From Chytridium lagenaria (lineage: Eukaryota > Chytridiomycota > Chytridiomycetes > Chytridiales > Chytridiaceae): a DNA stretch of 49,750 nucleotides. The notes under the pieces are model-generated. The model was given only the letters and a program-made list of their open reading frames with translations, had not been told where the DNA came from and made no database searches. The translations under genes and the position numbers were made by a program. Of the stretch, positions 1 to 9,547 are shown one piece after another. The number at the start of each line of letters is the position of its first letter. The stretch's first letter is position 1. The DNA is taken from positions 1-49,750 of the forward strand of contig JAHLKC010000201.1 of NCBI GenBank assembly GCA_025449115.1, in the 5' to 3' direction.

Positions 1-482
1 CACTGAATCATGGTTTTTTTTTGATGTGGCGAGAAACCTGCCGAGTGGTTTCATGTACGCTTTACATTTTATTCATGCATCCATATCTATCTCTCTTTAT
101 ACTTTTTTTTTGTTTACCCGTCTTTTGGGTTTTGGTTTCGTGAAAGGCAGATGTTTTTTTTTTTCTTCTCTGCACCATTGCATTTTTTTTTTGTGTGCGA
201 GACTGTTGGTTTCATTTCTATCACTTTTGTGATCTCTGGGGCGTACCGCCTTTCACCTCCACTTTTGTATTTTTGTAACTGCAGACGCGGTATGTAAAAG
301 CATATATTTTTCGTAGGTTTCCCATTTCTGGCTTTAACATTGAACGATGAAACACCTTTGGGTTTCCGTTGGGATGGGTGTGCCATTTCTAAGGGTTCCA
401 TTGGAACAAAGGCAATGTTATGCAATTCTTTTACTGAAAAAGAAAATCTTCAAATGCCGTTGCGATACATATCAGATAAGTG
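1..482. other. Intergenic, no gene seen
   Basis: T-rich and low-complexity sequence with several runs of eight or more T. The short open frames here have no recognisable features and no continuation across the window edge. The last 40 bases belong to the promoter of the first membrane-protein copy. Confidence 0.6.
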
Positions 483-484
483 AT

Positions 485-492
485 TTACGTAA
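485..492 (+). promoter_or_regulatory. TTACGTAA promoter element, copy 1
   Basis: Perfect 8-bp palindrome TTACGTAA, 28 nt before the ATG of copy 1 and inside a longer GATTTACGT context. The same ATTTACGT core lies upstream of copies 3, 4 and 5. TTACGTAA is a known consensus for bZIP factors; binding here is inferred. Confidence 0.5.
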
Positions 493-519
493 TTGCTGTA
501 GCTCTTGATCCGTCTCTCA

Positions 520-2336
520 ATGCTACGAGACATTCTCAAACCGTTTTCCGTCTGCGCTCCAACGGTTTACGTCACGCCGCCATCATCACATCCATATCCG
601 CTGTTGTGCTGCTCATCCTTCGATACCTCTTTCTCTGGATATGTCTATCCCCGAAACCGGGTTACCCTTTATCGATGATACACGTGTCTTTGGATTATTA
701 ACAGTCATCGGGTCAAGGTTTAAAAGTGCATCCACCTGTAAACTAAAATGGTAGAGGTGTTTCTGTGATCCCGTTGGCAAGTCAAAACTTTCATATCACC
801 ACAAGTAGATTACACTATGGTGTTTTTTACCAGGACTCTCCCTCTACGCCTTCTCATGGATTTTTCAACCCCAATGGAATTTTTGGGTGTTTGTGAAAAC
901 CGCTGCGCTTCCCATCTTGTTCACCACCACGACGGTGCTTTGTGGATTTATGTATCCGATGAAAGGGAAATCGGTGGTGGTTGGTTTGTTGATGCATTGC
1001 GTGAATGCTTTAGCGTATATTGTTGTTTTGATTTGTTTCATGTGAGGGGTTTTTTTCGTGTAGGATCCATGGCTTATTTTGTTTAGATGTGGATGTGTGG
1101 TGTGTCTACATCTATCGAATCAACGGATTCTTCTTCATATATCGCAGTGAAAGATACGGGGAGTGATGAGATTGAAAGGAACGCGTTGGATTTCTTTCTC
1201 CTCAATATAGCGTACGTTGACGGTTTTTTTTTACCTAAATCGATTTTTTTTTAGGTTCCCGCTGTTCCGACATGGCGTTGTGTTTATTCAAAGAAAGATT
1301 GTGGCGGTTTGGAAAAACCCGAAACCTACGACACGGGCGCAAGAAATAGCCATCCACGCGTCAAAGGTACACACGTTAACGTTCTTTTCTCATATTTTGT
1401 AGCTGGTTTTCGTGGTGGCTCAGAATGCGATATGGGGGATGTTGGGAGACCTTGTATTATTTCGATCACAAGGGTACCGATTTTATTATATCGGAACCAT
1501 AGGTCTCCATGTAGCTCATGTTATTGAGCGGATACTGGGGTGTTATGTATTAATGCGGAGGTTGAGGAAACAGGTGGTTCCGATGGGGTTGGATGAGACG
1601 TGGGGGAGTCGGGATGGGGATGAAGGGATTGGGATGAATGCTTTTGAACCTGGGGGGAGAGCGGTCTTTGGGGTTGATGAGATTGTCAAAGTGGGGGGAG
1701 AGAGTAGGAAGAGTGTTGCTGTGCGGTCTGTGAAAGGAGGTATGGACGTGGTGGTGGGACGGGAAGTGGATGTGGAAAAGCGTGAGATGAATACTGTGGT
1801 GGAGGTTGAAGTGGATATGGAGGGAGTTGGCGCTATTCCTCGATATGATGTGGAGGATACAGAGAGGTTGTGAAGGAGATGTCAGCTGTTGCAAGTACGA
1901 CGGAGCTGAGTGTTCTTTTCGTACCTCTCCGCGAAGAAATAAGTTACGGTTATTTCCGGCTCGGAGCCATGATAGCAGACTGGTCCTCTAAAAGCGTCGC
2001 GTTCCTCATCATCCTCCTCTTTATCTCTCTTCCGGATGTCTCGACATGGACAAGACATTTCGGGAATATCTCTGCGTTGAACTGATTGTGAGGTTCACCA
2101 CATGGCCGTTGTTTGCGACCTTTCAGAGTTTTTGCACGTTTGTGGAATCGAGAATGTTGAAGTTGGATTTTGCTTTGTGCGTGGATGAGTTTAGGAAGGC
2201 GGGGTTGTCGGTTGCGGCGTTTTTGTATGTTATTTCTCTGGTGTCGGGTGGAGTTGGGATTTTGTTGATTGCTGAGACGGATATTATGGGACAGACGATG
2301 ACGTTTCAACCTGGACGACGGGTTTGGTCGATTTGA
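520..2336 (+). CDS. Multi-TM family protein, copy 1 (frame-broken)
   Basis: First of eight loci of an unrecognised polytopic membrane-protein family. The ATG at 520 opens MLRDILKPFSVCAPTV, matching the start of copy 3. The frame then changes near 575 and again near 646, where CCCC probably stands for CCCCC. Exon 2 (about 765-1040) carries the paired hydrophobic segments ending in AYIVVLICFM. Exon 4 begins near 1254 and ends in ...QEIAIHASK. Exon 5 begins near 1402 (LVFVVAQNAIWGMLGD) and includes the loop motif NAFEP near 1640. The C-terminal module near 1925-2336 reads SYGYFRLGAMIADWSS and LKLDFALCVDEF, with another break near 2065, and ends in QPGRRVWSI. The function is unknown; a transport, sensing or scaffold role in a membrane cannot be distinguished. 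The breaks could be sequencing errors or decay. Confidence 0.6.
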
Positions 2337-2573
2337 ATCTTTGTGTTCTTATGCAGTGTATGTACTTTTAGATATGTTTTTTAACGTGAATGAAAAGGAG
2401 CGATATGTGTAAAGTGGTGAAATAAACAAGCGATGCCCGTGTATGCTGTACTGTGAGATATATGCCTGAGGTGAGACCCTGAGTGTTGTATGCATGGAAC
2501 CGACGGAGAATTAGCGGAAATCATTGAGATTGACATCGTGTTAGGATCGAAATAGTAGGAATGCCGTCTCCCC

Positions 2574-4498
2574 ATGCTCCGTGATGCTTCAAACCCTTCA
2601 GTCTATGCGCCAAGACAGTTTTCCTCAATGTCATCATCATCACAACCGTCACCGCCGTTACCAACTCTTGTTCATTATATCTTCCTCTGGACCTGTCTAT
2701 CCAAAGAAACAGGGGTACCCTTTGCCGAGGACACACGGGTGTTTGGGATCCTTTTAGCTCAAAGCTGTTGCACTGTTGCAGTGTTACCTATGGCGAACCG
2801 AAGACCGTGGATCGCTCCTTGGTTGGATTATATCCTGGTTTCGATTCTTGGACACCTTTCGTATATGGTTTCATGGATCTTTGTACCTCAATGGAGCGCT
2901 GTAGATTATATCCTTAAAGCTTTTATTCCGTTGCTTGTCGTCAATGGAACGATCAATGGGCCAACGATACATCCCGGGAAGGAATCATCGATATTTGCAA
3001 GTTTGTTGGATTACTTTATAAACTCTGTGGCGTACGTTTTCGTCTTCGCTGGTTATGTGTAAGTAGAGAAAGTTTTATGCATTTAACCTGGTTCCAGGTG
3101 TTTGGGGTCTGGGGCTTTTTACCTTTCAAATCAGCTGATGCATAAACGTAACGCGCTTGGAACAAGTTATACCCTGTTGGAGGAGTTTACAACAACAGGA
3201 TTGTACCCTTTTGTTTTGGGAGTTGGGTAATATTCAAGTTTCTTCATCTTTAGGTCCTAAAATCTCGTTTTAGGTTCCCTCTCTGCAGATACGGTTTGGT
3301 GCTTTTGCATAAAATACTCATCGTCACTTGGAAAAGCCCTCCGCCAAATAACAGACCTCAAGAAATTGCAGTGAACGCCTCCAAGGTTTGCTTTTTTTGC
3401 TCCACGACCACCAACTGACATCTTACAGCATGTGTTTCAATTAAGTCAACAGGCGTTATGGAACGCTCTTGGCAATGTCATCATCTTTCGATCACAAAGC
3501 TATAGCGCTTTTTGCATCGCCGTGGTGGGATCACAACTTGCTAACATGTTTGAACGAATATTATCTTGTTATCTTTTGAGACGAAAGCTTACACGACGAA
3601 TGACGGTTGATCCGGTTCTAGTGCAATCTGTTAAGGTTTTGTTTGCAAAGGAGACGGAGGATGAGGATGAGGGTGCGCGATGAGGGCGTTTGAACCTGGG
3701 GCTTTTGGTCAGACCAATCCGATCAGTGCATCCGTAATGGGGTCGCAGACGTCTCGAAATTCACGTATGGGGTCGCAAACTTCTCGGCAGTCGCGTATGG
3801 GATTGCGTCAGTCACGTATCGGATCGCAGCAGTCACGTATTGAAGCGCAGGCGTTTAGGCAATCACGCGTTGCGGATAAAACCAAAAGCGCTCAGGCCGA
3901 TCTGTTTAATGTTCGCGAGAGTTGTGAGTTTGCACCGCAACATGAAGCAGCGGTAACTATTGCGGCTAGTGGAGAATGCCGGATTATCCGGCAGAGAGGC
4001 AACATGGCCTTGATGAAAAAGACAACACCCTGCAGGCAGGAGTGGATGATTTTGATGTGTTTGGAGTGGAGATTCCGTTTATACCCTTGAAGAGAAGGTC
4101 GTCTATGGCTTCCATCGACTGGGATCCATGATAGGAGAATGGAGTTCAATAATCTCGTCATATTTACTGGTCATGCTTTTTGTCAGCCTTCCTGACTTTT
4201 CTGTTTGGACAGCCCACTTTGGCACTGTCTCGCCTGAGCATCTGACGATTCGTTTAGCAACTGGCTTGTGATTGCACTTTTTGTCGAGATTTTGTGCACT
4301 TTTGCTGAATCCAGAATATTGGATTTGGACTTTGCTCTCAGCGTGAGGAGACAAAGTCTTGTGGACTCTCGATACCTGGGTTTCTGTTTGTTAATTTGTG
4401 GACTTGCCTCAGCGCCATGTTCGTTGCTTATTACTGAGACGGGATTGTTTGACCAAGGATCTGCATTTCAGCCTGGGAGGAGGGTTTGGGCATATTAG
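2574..4498 (+). CDS. Multi-TM family protein, copy 2 (frame-broken)
   Basis: Second tandem copy, 237 nt after copy 1. The start MLRDA is at 2574; frame changes near 2590 and 2665 are needed to follow the paralogue (PFSLCAKTVFLNV, then HYIFLWTCLSKETG). Exon 2 (about 2780-3060) is intact and ends AYVFVFAGYV. Exon 4 ends in RPQEIAVNASK at about 3387; exon 5 starts near 3429 and reads VFQLSQQALWNALGN. The loop motif MRAFEP sits at 3680 and is followed by an expanded Ser-Arg repeat (about 3730-3870) of units like QTSRQSRMGS. The C-terminal module (about 4020-4498) matches copy 3, with breaks near 4090 and 4260, and ends QPGRRVWAY. No TTACGT element was found upstream, unlike copies 1, 3, 4 and 5. 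Confidence 0.6.
3725..3875 (+). repeat. Ser-Arg coding repeat in copy 2
   Basis: Tandem degenerate repeat encoding SRxSRMGSQ-like units five times (QTSRNSRMG, QTSRQSRMG, LRQSRIG, QQSRIE, AFRQSRV). The other copies keep one unit at the same place (SRMSRRSSR in copy 3, SRISRQSSR in copy 4, SRVSRHSS in copy 5), so this is a local expansion of a conserved basic, phosphorylatable patch in the disordered loop. Confidence 0.7.
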
Positions 4499-4700
4499 TT
4501 GTGGCGTGCGTTTTTTAATAGACCATTTGCCGTCATTTCGTGTAATTCTTCTGTTTGATTTCTGAGACCAAGAGACTTTCACTCCAGAACCTTTAGCAAT
4601 AACGTATTCCATGCTGTATACGTTATTGGTCATCACTCCCTTTCTCCAGCCAACACCAAACTTCGGTATCGTAAAAAAATCGATTGTTATAAATTAGGAT

Positions 4701-4708
4701 TTACGTGA
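4701..4708 (+). promoter_or_regulatory. TTACGTGA promoter element, copy 3
   Basis: GGATTTACGTGATC context 46 nt before the ATG of copy 3. It shares ATTTACGTG with copies 4 and 5, and ATTTACGT with copy 1. Confidence 0.5.
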
Positions 4709-4753
4709 TCACCGACTTGAAACGACTGAGCGGCATGGACTCCATCCATCATC

Positions 4754-6663
4754 ATGCTCCGAGACGTCATGCAGCCCTTCGCAGTCTGCGCTCGAACAGT
4801 ATTGCTTAATGTCTCAATCATCGCGGGCATCTCTGCTATTCTTCTTCTCATCGTTCGTTATATTTTCCTCCGGATCTGTCTTTCGGATGAAACAGGACTA
4901 CCCTATGCGCAAGATAGTCTTGTATTTGGGTTTGCAGCGACGAACATAGGAAGGTCGGTCACCTTTATAAACTATCTATTGCTGATCAAGCCCAATAGAG
5001 CTGTGGCCCTTTCTCCAATGGCAAGACGGAAGCTTCTTATTCACCCGCTGGTCGATCAATTGGGAATAACTATCATCGGAACATGCTCCAATGTCCTTAT
5101 GTGGATGTCTCAAGCAAGCTGGGGTGGGATAGATTTTGTATACAAATCCTGCATTCCGGTATTCGTTATTTCGGGTTTTTTCACGAGCTGGACTATTAAT
5201 TCGACGAAGCAAGTATCGGTTTTGGCTGAGATATTTTATCATTTTACCAACTCCATCGCTTTTGTGGTGCTTTACTCTTGCTACATGTAAGACCTTAGTT
5301 GAATTTCGTTCTAACTATTTAGGTGCGTGAGTGTTCTATGCTTTCATATTTCAAATCAGCGCGTTGTGATGTTTATGAACCGCACCGAAGTTACACTATC
5401 AGAACGTATACTTGGATACGTTTATAATCTCCTTCTACTTGGAGTCGGGTAAGCTTCTGTTGCTAAATTTTGGCTAAATCCCTCAATAGGTTTCCGATGT
5501 TACGATACATATTAATATTTTTAAACAAATCCGTTATCGTGGCTTGGAGAGCCCCAAAACCCACTTCAAGACCTCAAGAGATTGCTACCAATGCCAGCAA
5601 GGTTTTTGTTTATAACGTCTCCATTTCTGATATTCAAAAGTTGGTTTTCCTTGTGAGTCAAGACGCGATGTGGAATTCTATCGGTAATATTGTCATCTTT
5701 CGGTCCCAAGGGTACCTCTTCTATTACCTCGGCACTGTCGGCTTTCAGATGGCGTACGCTGTAGAGCGTCTTATTGCGTGTTATTCCTTACGGCGTAAAT
5801 TAAGGAAACAGCAAATTAGAGTTGAACCGGACACCATTGTAAAAGAGGATGTTAAGAGCGATGAATCAGATATGGTCAAGCAAGTCGAGGAGGGGGCAGC
5901 TGTAAATGCGTTTGAGCCGAACCGCTTACGCCGAGTTACTCTTGTTAAACGACCTACAATGTCGTCGCGGATGTCGAGGCGGTCATCACGTAAAGATGAT
6001 GTGGGGAGGAGTCATTATAGCAAAAGGGACAGTCATGTATCAGACAACGATTCAGTCGTATCAGGAATTCCTTTAGGAGTTCGAGCTGCTGGGTTTAATG
6101 AAGAAGAACTCCCCGATTACCCGCCAGCACGTACAGAGAGAGGTGATGTACAGCTCCCACTCACCGAAGAAGAGACCACGATCATCAACCTGCAGGCAGG
6201 CGATGATGAGTCCGATCTCTTTGGAATCGACGTTCCGTTTACGGCTCTTGACGAAAGAGTCACCTACGGCTACCTTCGTATTGGAACCATGATAGCAGAG
6301 TGGTCATCACGATGCGTGTCATTCTTTATCGTCCTTTTCTTTATCGCGCTTCCTGATTTCGCCAAATGGACAAAATACTATGGTCCCATCCCCGTGAGCG
6401 ATCTCATCATCCGACTCGTCACATGGCCGCTCTTTGCTCTGCTATGCGAATTTCTGTGCACTTATGCTGAATCGAGAATACTGGATCTGGATTTCGCGTT
6501 GAGCGTCAGTGAATTCAACTCTAGTGGACTTTCGGTCACGTCGTTTACGTTTGTCATTGGATTGCTCTGTGGAAGTGTGGGGCCTCTGCTCATCGCTGAG
6601 ATGGGGCTTTTGACCAGTAATCCCTTGTTTCAACCGGGAAGGCGAATGTGGGCACTGTTTTAA
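4754..6663 (+). CDS. Multi-TM family protein, copy 3 (intact reference, 582 aa)
   Basis: The only plus-strand copy with no frame break. Splicing of 4754-4953, 4999-5286, 5323-5448, 5490-5601 and 5641-6663 gives 583 codons including the stop. The introns are 36-45 nt with GT...AG ends; a CTAAC branch-like site lies 10-14 nt before the second acceptor. Hydrophobic segments: one in exon 1 (about residues 17-45), three in exon 2, one across exons 3-4, one or two at the start of exon 5. A disordered charged loop of about 140 residues with NAFEPNR and SRMSRRSSR follows, then three C-terminal segments beginning WSSRCVSFF and LIIRLVTWP. That makes about 8-9 membrane spans. Between the last spans lies the highly conserved CTYAESRILDLDFALSV. 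No catalytic or known transporter motif is recognised, and the function is unknown. Confidence 0.85.
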
Positions 6664-6996
6664 CGACGGGCTGGGGAGGCCTTGTAATTTTCGAAAATGA
6701 AAAGGAAATTGCCGCCGTTCTATATGAGGCATTGAACACGCTACCTGAATTACTTGTCTCTTGGTGACTTTTTAGTAGGTAGGCTTTTTTACTATAAAGA
6801 AAAAGCAACATGTAATCAATAGTGGGCGATAGAGCCAGTAATGATGAGGAAAGCCAAAATTTCAAGACATAAAAAAAGACAGAGCGACAATAGTAAAAAA
6901 AAGAGACAAGAGAAAACTACACACCAAAAACAGTTTTACAGAGAGAGCTGTAAAACAACTGTAAAAAGAAGTAACAAAAAAATTATGAACAGCCGC

Positions 6997-7027
<31 letters not shown>

Positions 7028-7212
7028 AAAAAGATCAGATATGTATCGGTGCAATAATGACAAAAAAGGAGCCGCGGAGACTAGGTCGGCGCTTATAGGA
7101 CAACTTACTGCAACAATAAAGACGTGATTTGGGAAACGCTTCCTCGGTTCATCCGCCCTAAATCTATCTGCCAAATCAGACCTTATACAGTAGGAGTTGG
7201 AAAACCGAGGAT
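6664..7212. other. Intergenic between copies 3 and 4
   Basis: Purine-rich, A-rich spacer (6841-6990) followed by a long C/A homopolymer tract. No gene is supported; open frames crossing the tract are artefacts of low complexity. Confidence 0.6.
6998..7033. repeat. C20-A16 homopolymer tract
   Basis: Twenty consecutive C followed directly by sixteen A. The minus strand carries T16-G20, which could form a G-quadruplex. Lengths of such runs are unreliable in most sequencing data. Confidence 0.9.
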
Positions 7213-7220
7213 TTACGTGA
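7213..7220 (+). promoter_or_regulatory. TTACGTGA promoter element, copy 4
   Basis: ATTTACGTGATT context 41 nt before the ATG of copy 4, matching copy 3. Confidence 0.5.
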
Positions 7221-7260
7221 TTTCCGTCACAAAGAAGCGACATGGTCGACATCCATCACC

Positions 7261-9126
7261 ATGCTCCGAGACATCATGCAACCCTTCGCAGTCTGTGCTC
7301 GAACAGTCTTGCTTAACGTCTCAATTATCACGAGCATCTGCGTTATAGTTCTCCTTCTCCTGCGTTATGCTTTCCTCTGGGTCTGTCTCTCTGCAGAAAC
7401 GGGACTACCCTATGCACAAGATACTTTTGTATATGGACTTGTGACAACATTCTCAGGAAGGTCTGCCACGTTGTCGCCTCTTTGATTATGACAGAATTGC
7501 TGATTAAACTCATAGAGGTTTGGCCATTGCTCCAGTGGCAAGCAAGAAGCTTCTTATTCACCCGTCAGTCGATATGCTGGGCATGACGTCCATCGGTATA
7601 TGCTCCTACATATTATTGTGGATATCTCAACCTCGCTGGTGGGCTATAGAATCCGTGTACAAGTCCTTCATTCCTATGGTTGTTTTTACCGGAATGATAA
7701 CGAGCTGCACTATCAACACTGCGAAACAATCATCATTACTTGCTGGGTTTTTGCATCATTTCACAAACTCCATCGCCTTTGCGATCGTCTACTCTGGCTA
7801 CATGTAAGATCTGCTTTTGTGTGCTTAAAAGCGTTCTGATGACTTAGGTCTTTGGCTGTTATATGCTTTCATCTTTCAAATGAGCGCGTTGTGGTGGTTT
7901 TGAACCGCACCGACGTTTCGCTATCAGAAGTTATTTTTGGATACGTTTATAACCTTTTTTTGCTTGGAGTTGGGTAAACTTCCTTTGCTAAAGGTTTTGG
8001 CTAAAACTCTCAACAGGTTTCCATTATTACGATATGTTGTGATCTTTTGCAATAGATCTGCTATATCGGCTTGGAGAAGCCCAAAACCTACATCGCGGCC
8101 TCAAGAAATCGCGAACAATGCCAGCAAGGTTGTTATCTCATCTTATCACGTCTTAATGGCTGACTTTGAAAGCTGGTTTTCCTCGTGAGTCAAGATGCAA
8201 TGTGGAATTCTATCGGCAACATCGTCATCTTTCGGTCCCAAGGTTACCTTTTCTATTACCTCGGCACCGTCGGCTTCCAGATGGCGTACGCTGTGGAGCG
8301 TCTTATTGCGTGCTATTGCTTACGGCGTAAACTGAGGAAACAGCAAAAAATTGAGCCAGACACCGTTATAAAAGAGCCCGTTGTTGAAGAAGGAGCAGCT
8401 ATCAACGCCTTTGAGCCGAACCGCTTTAATCGAGCCAGTCTTTTACAAAAATCTGAAGCAGGCTCGCGGATATCGAGGCAGTCATCGCGTCTGGATGACG
8501 TGAGGAAGAGTAATTGCAAAGGGGACAGCCAATTAAAGGCAAAGCTTTGGTAGCACCTATAACTGGATCTCCTTTAGTCGTTCGAGTTGATGAAGTCAAT
8601 GAGGAGGTATTACCGGACTATTCGCCCACTGAAGAAGAGACCGCGGTCGTCAACCTGCAGGCAGGCGATGATGAGTCCGATCTCTTTGGAATCGACGTTC
8701 CATTTACGGCTCTTGACGAAAAAGTCACCTACGGCTACCTTCGTATTGGAACCATGATAGCAGAGTGGTCATCACGATGCGTGTCATTCTTCGTCGTCCT
8801 TTTCTTCATCGCACTTCCCGATTTCGTCAAATGGACAAAATACTATGGTCCCATCCCCGTGAGCGATCTCATCATCCGACTCGTCACTGGCCGCTCTTTG
8901 CTCTGCTGTGCGAATTTCTTTGTACTTATGCCGAATCAAGAATACTGGATCTGGATTTCGCGTTGAGCGTCAGTGAATTCAAATCTAGCGGACTTTCGGT
9001 CTCGTCGTTTACGTTTGTCATTGGATTGCTCTGTGGAAGTGTGGGGCCTCTGCTCATCGCTGAGATGGGGGTTTTACCAGTAATCCCTTGTTTCAAGCGG
9101 GACGGCGAATGTGGGCCTTCTTCTAG
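7261..9126 (+). CDS. Multi-TM family protein, copy 4 (close relative of copy 3)
   Basis: Same exon plan and sizes as copy 3: 7261-7460 (200 nt), 7516-7803 (288), 7848-7973 (126), 8017-8128 (112), then exon 5 from 8173. Three single-base differences break exon 5 relative to copy 3. One is near 8515-8540 in the loop. One is at 8887-8889, where copy 3 has CACATGGCC and this copy has CACTGGCC. One is near 9073, where TTTTGACC became TTTTACC. Read across these breaks the protein ends GRRMWAFF, like copy 3. The last 430 nt are nearly identical to copy 3 at the DNA level, whereas exons 1-3 and the loop are clearly more divergent. The loop has AINAFEPNR and SRISRQSSR. Function unknown, as for copy 3. 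Confidence 0.7.
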
Positions 9127-9497
9127 ATCAATACAAAGTTATTTGATATAACGCGGTTAATGACGCTTTCGATGTGATTGCGAAGCAAAAACGTTTATTA
9201 CAACCACAGGATAGTTTACAAAGCCACACTACATGGCTGACGTGTGGGTGCATTGGGGCTCGATATTGTAGAGCATACAGATGATGAGATGATCTTCATG
9301 ACGGTGTTTTTTTCTCCTTAATGTATTTAAATGTATATACGTATAAAACAACAAGTGAGGGTATATAACGATACTTATTGGCATCGAGAAAAGTTCTGTT
9401 CTCGTTGACGGCGTTGTATTGCCTAATGCCGGATGTAGCAACCTGTTTCCGTCGCCTTTAAAGAAAGATAACTCCTGTCGGTGTTCATCTTGAAGAT
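9127..9497. other. Intergenic between copies 4 and 5
   Basis: AT-rich spacer with no supported gene. It includes the 3' region of copy 4 and the promoter of copy 5. Confidence 0.55.
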
Positions 9498-9505
9498 TTA
9501 CGTGG
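9498..9505 (+). promoter_or_regulatory. TTACGTGG promoter element, copy 5
   Basis: AGATTTACGTGG context 42 nt before the ATG of copy 5. The first six bases match the elements of the other copies; the last base differs. Confidence 0.45.
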
Positions 9506-9547
9506 ATTGCACTCGGTCTCTACAGGTATTAAACCTCAACCGTCGTC

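Noticed and set aside
1550..1894. 114-codon minus-strand open frame rich in His, Pro and Ser
   Set aside because: It is the reverse complement of the loop-coding exon of copy 1; its composition mirrors the G/T-rich sense strand and it has no other support.
7018..7033. PolyA tract as evidence of a retroposed element
   Set aside because: No target-site duplication, no upstream reverse transcriptase or SINE-like body, and it is fused to a C run.
6841..7098. Lysine-rich 85-codon frame before copy 4
   Set aside because: Translation of A-rich sequence and the C20-A16 tract; no domain, no splice logic, no conservation.
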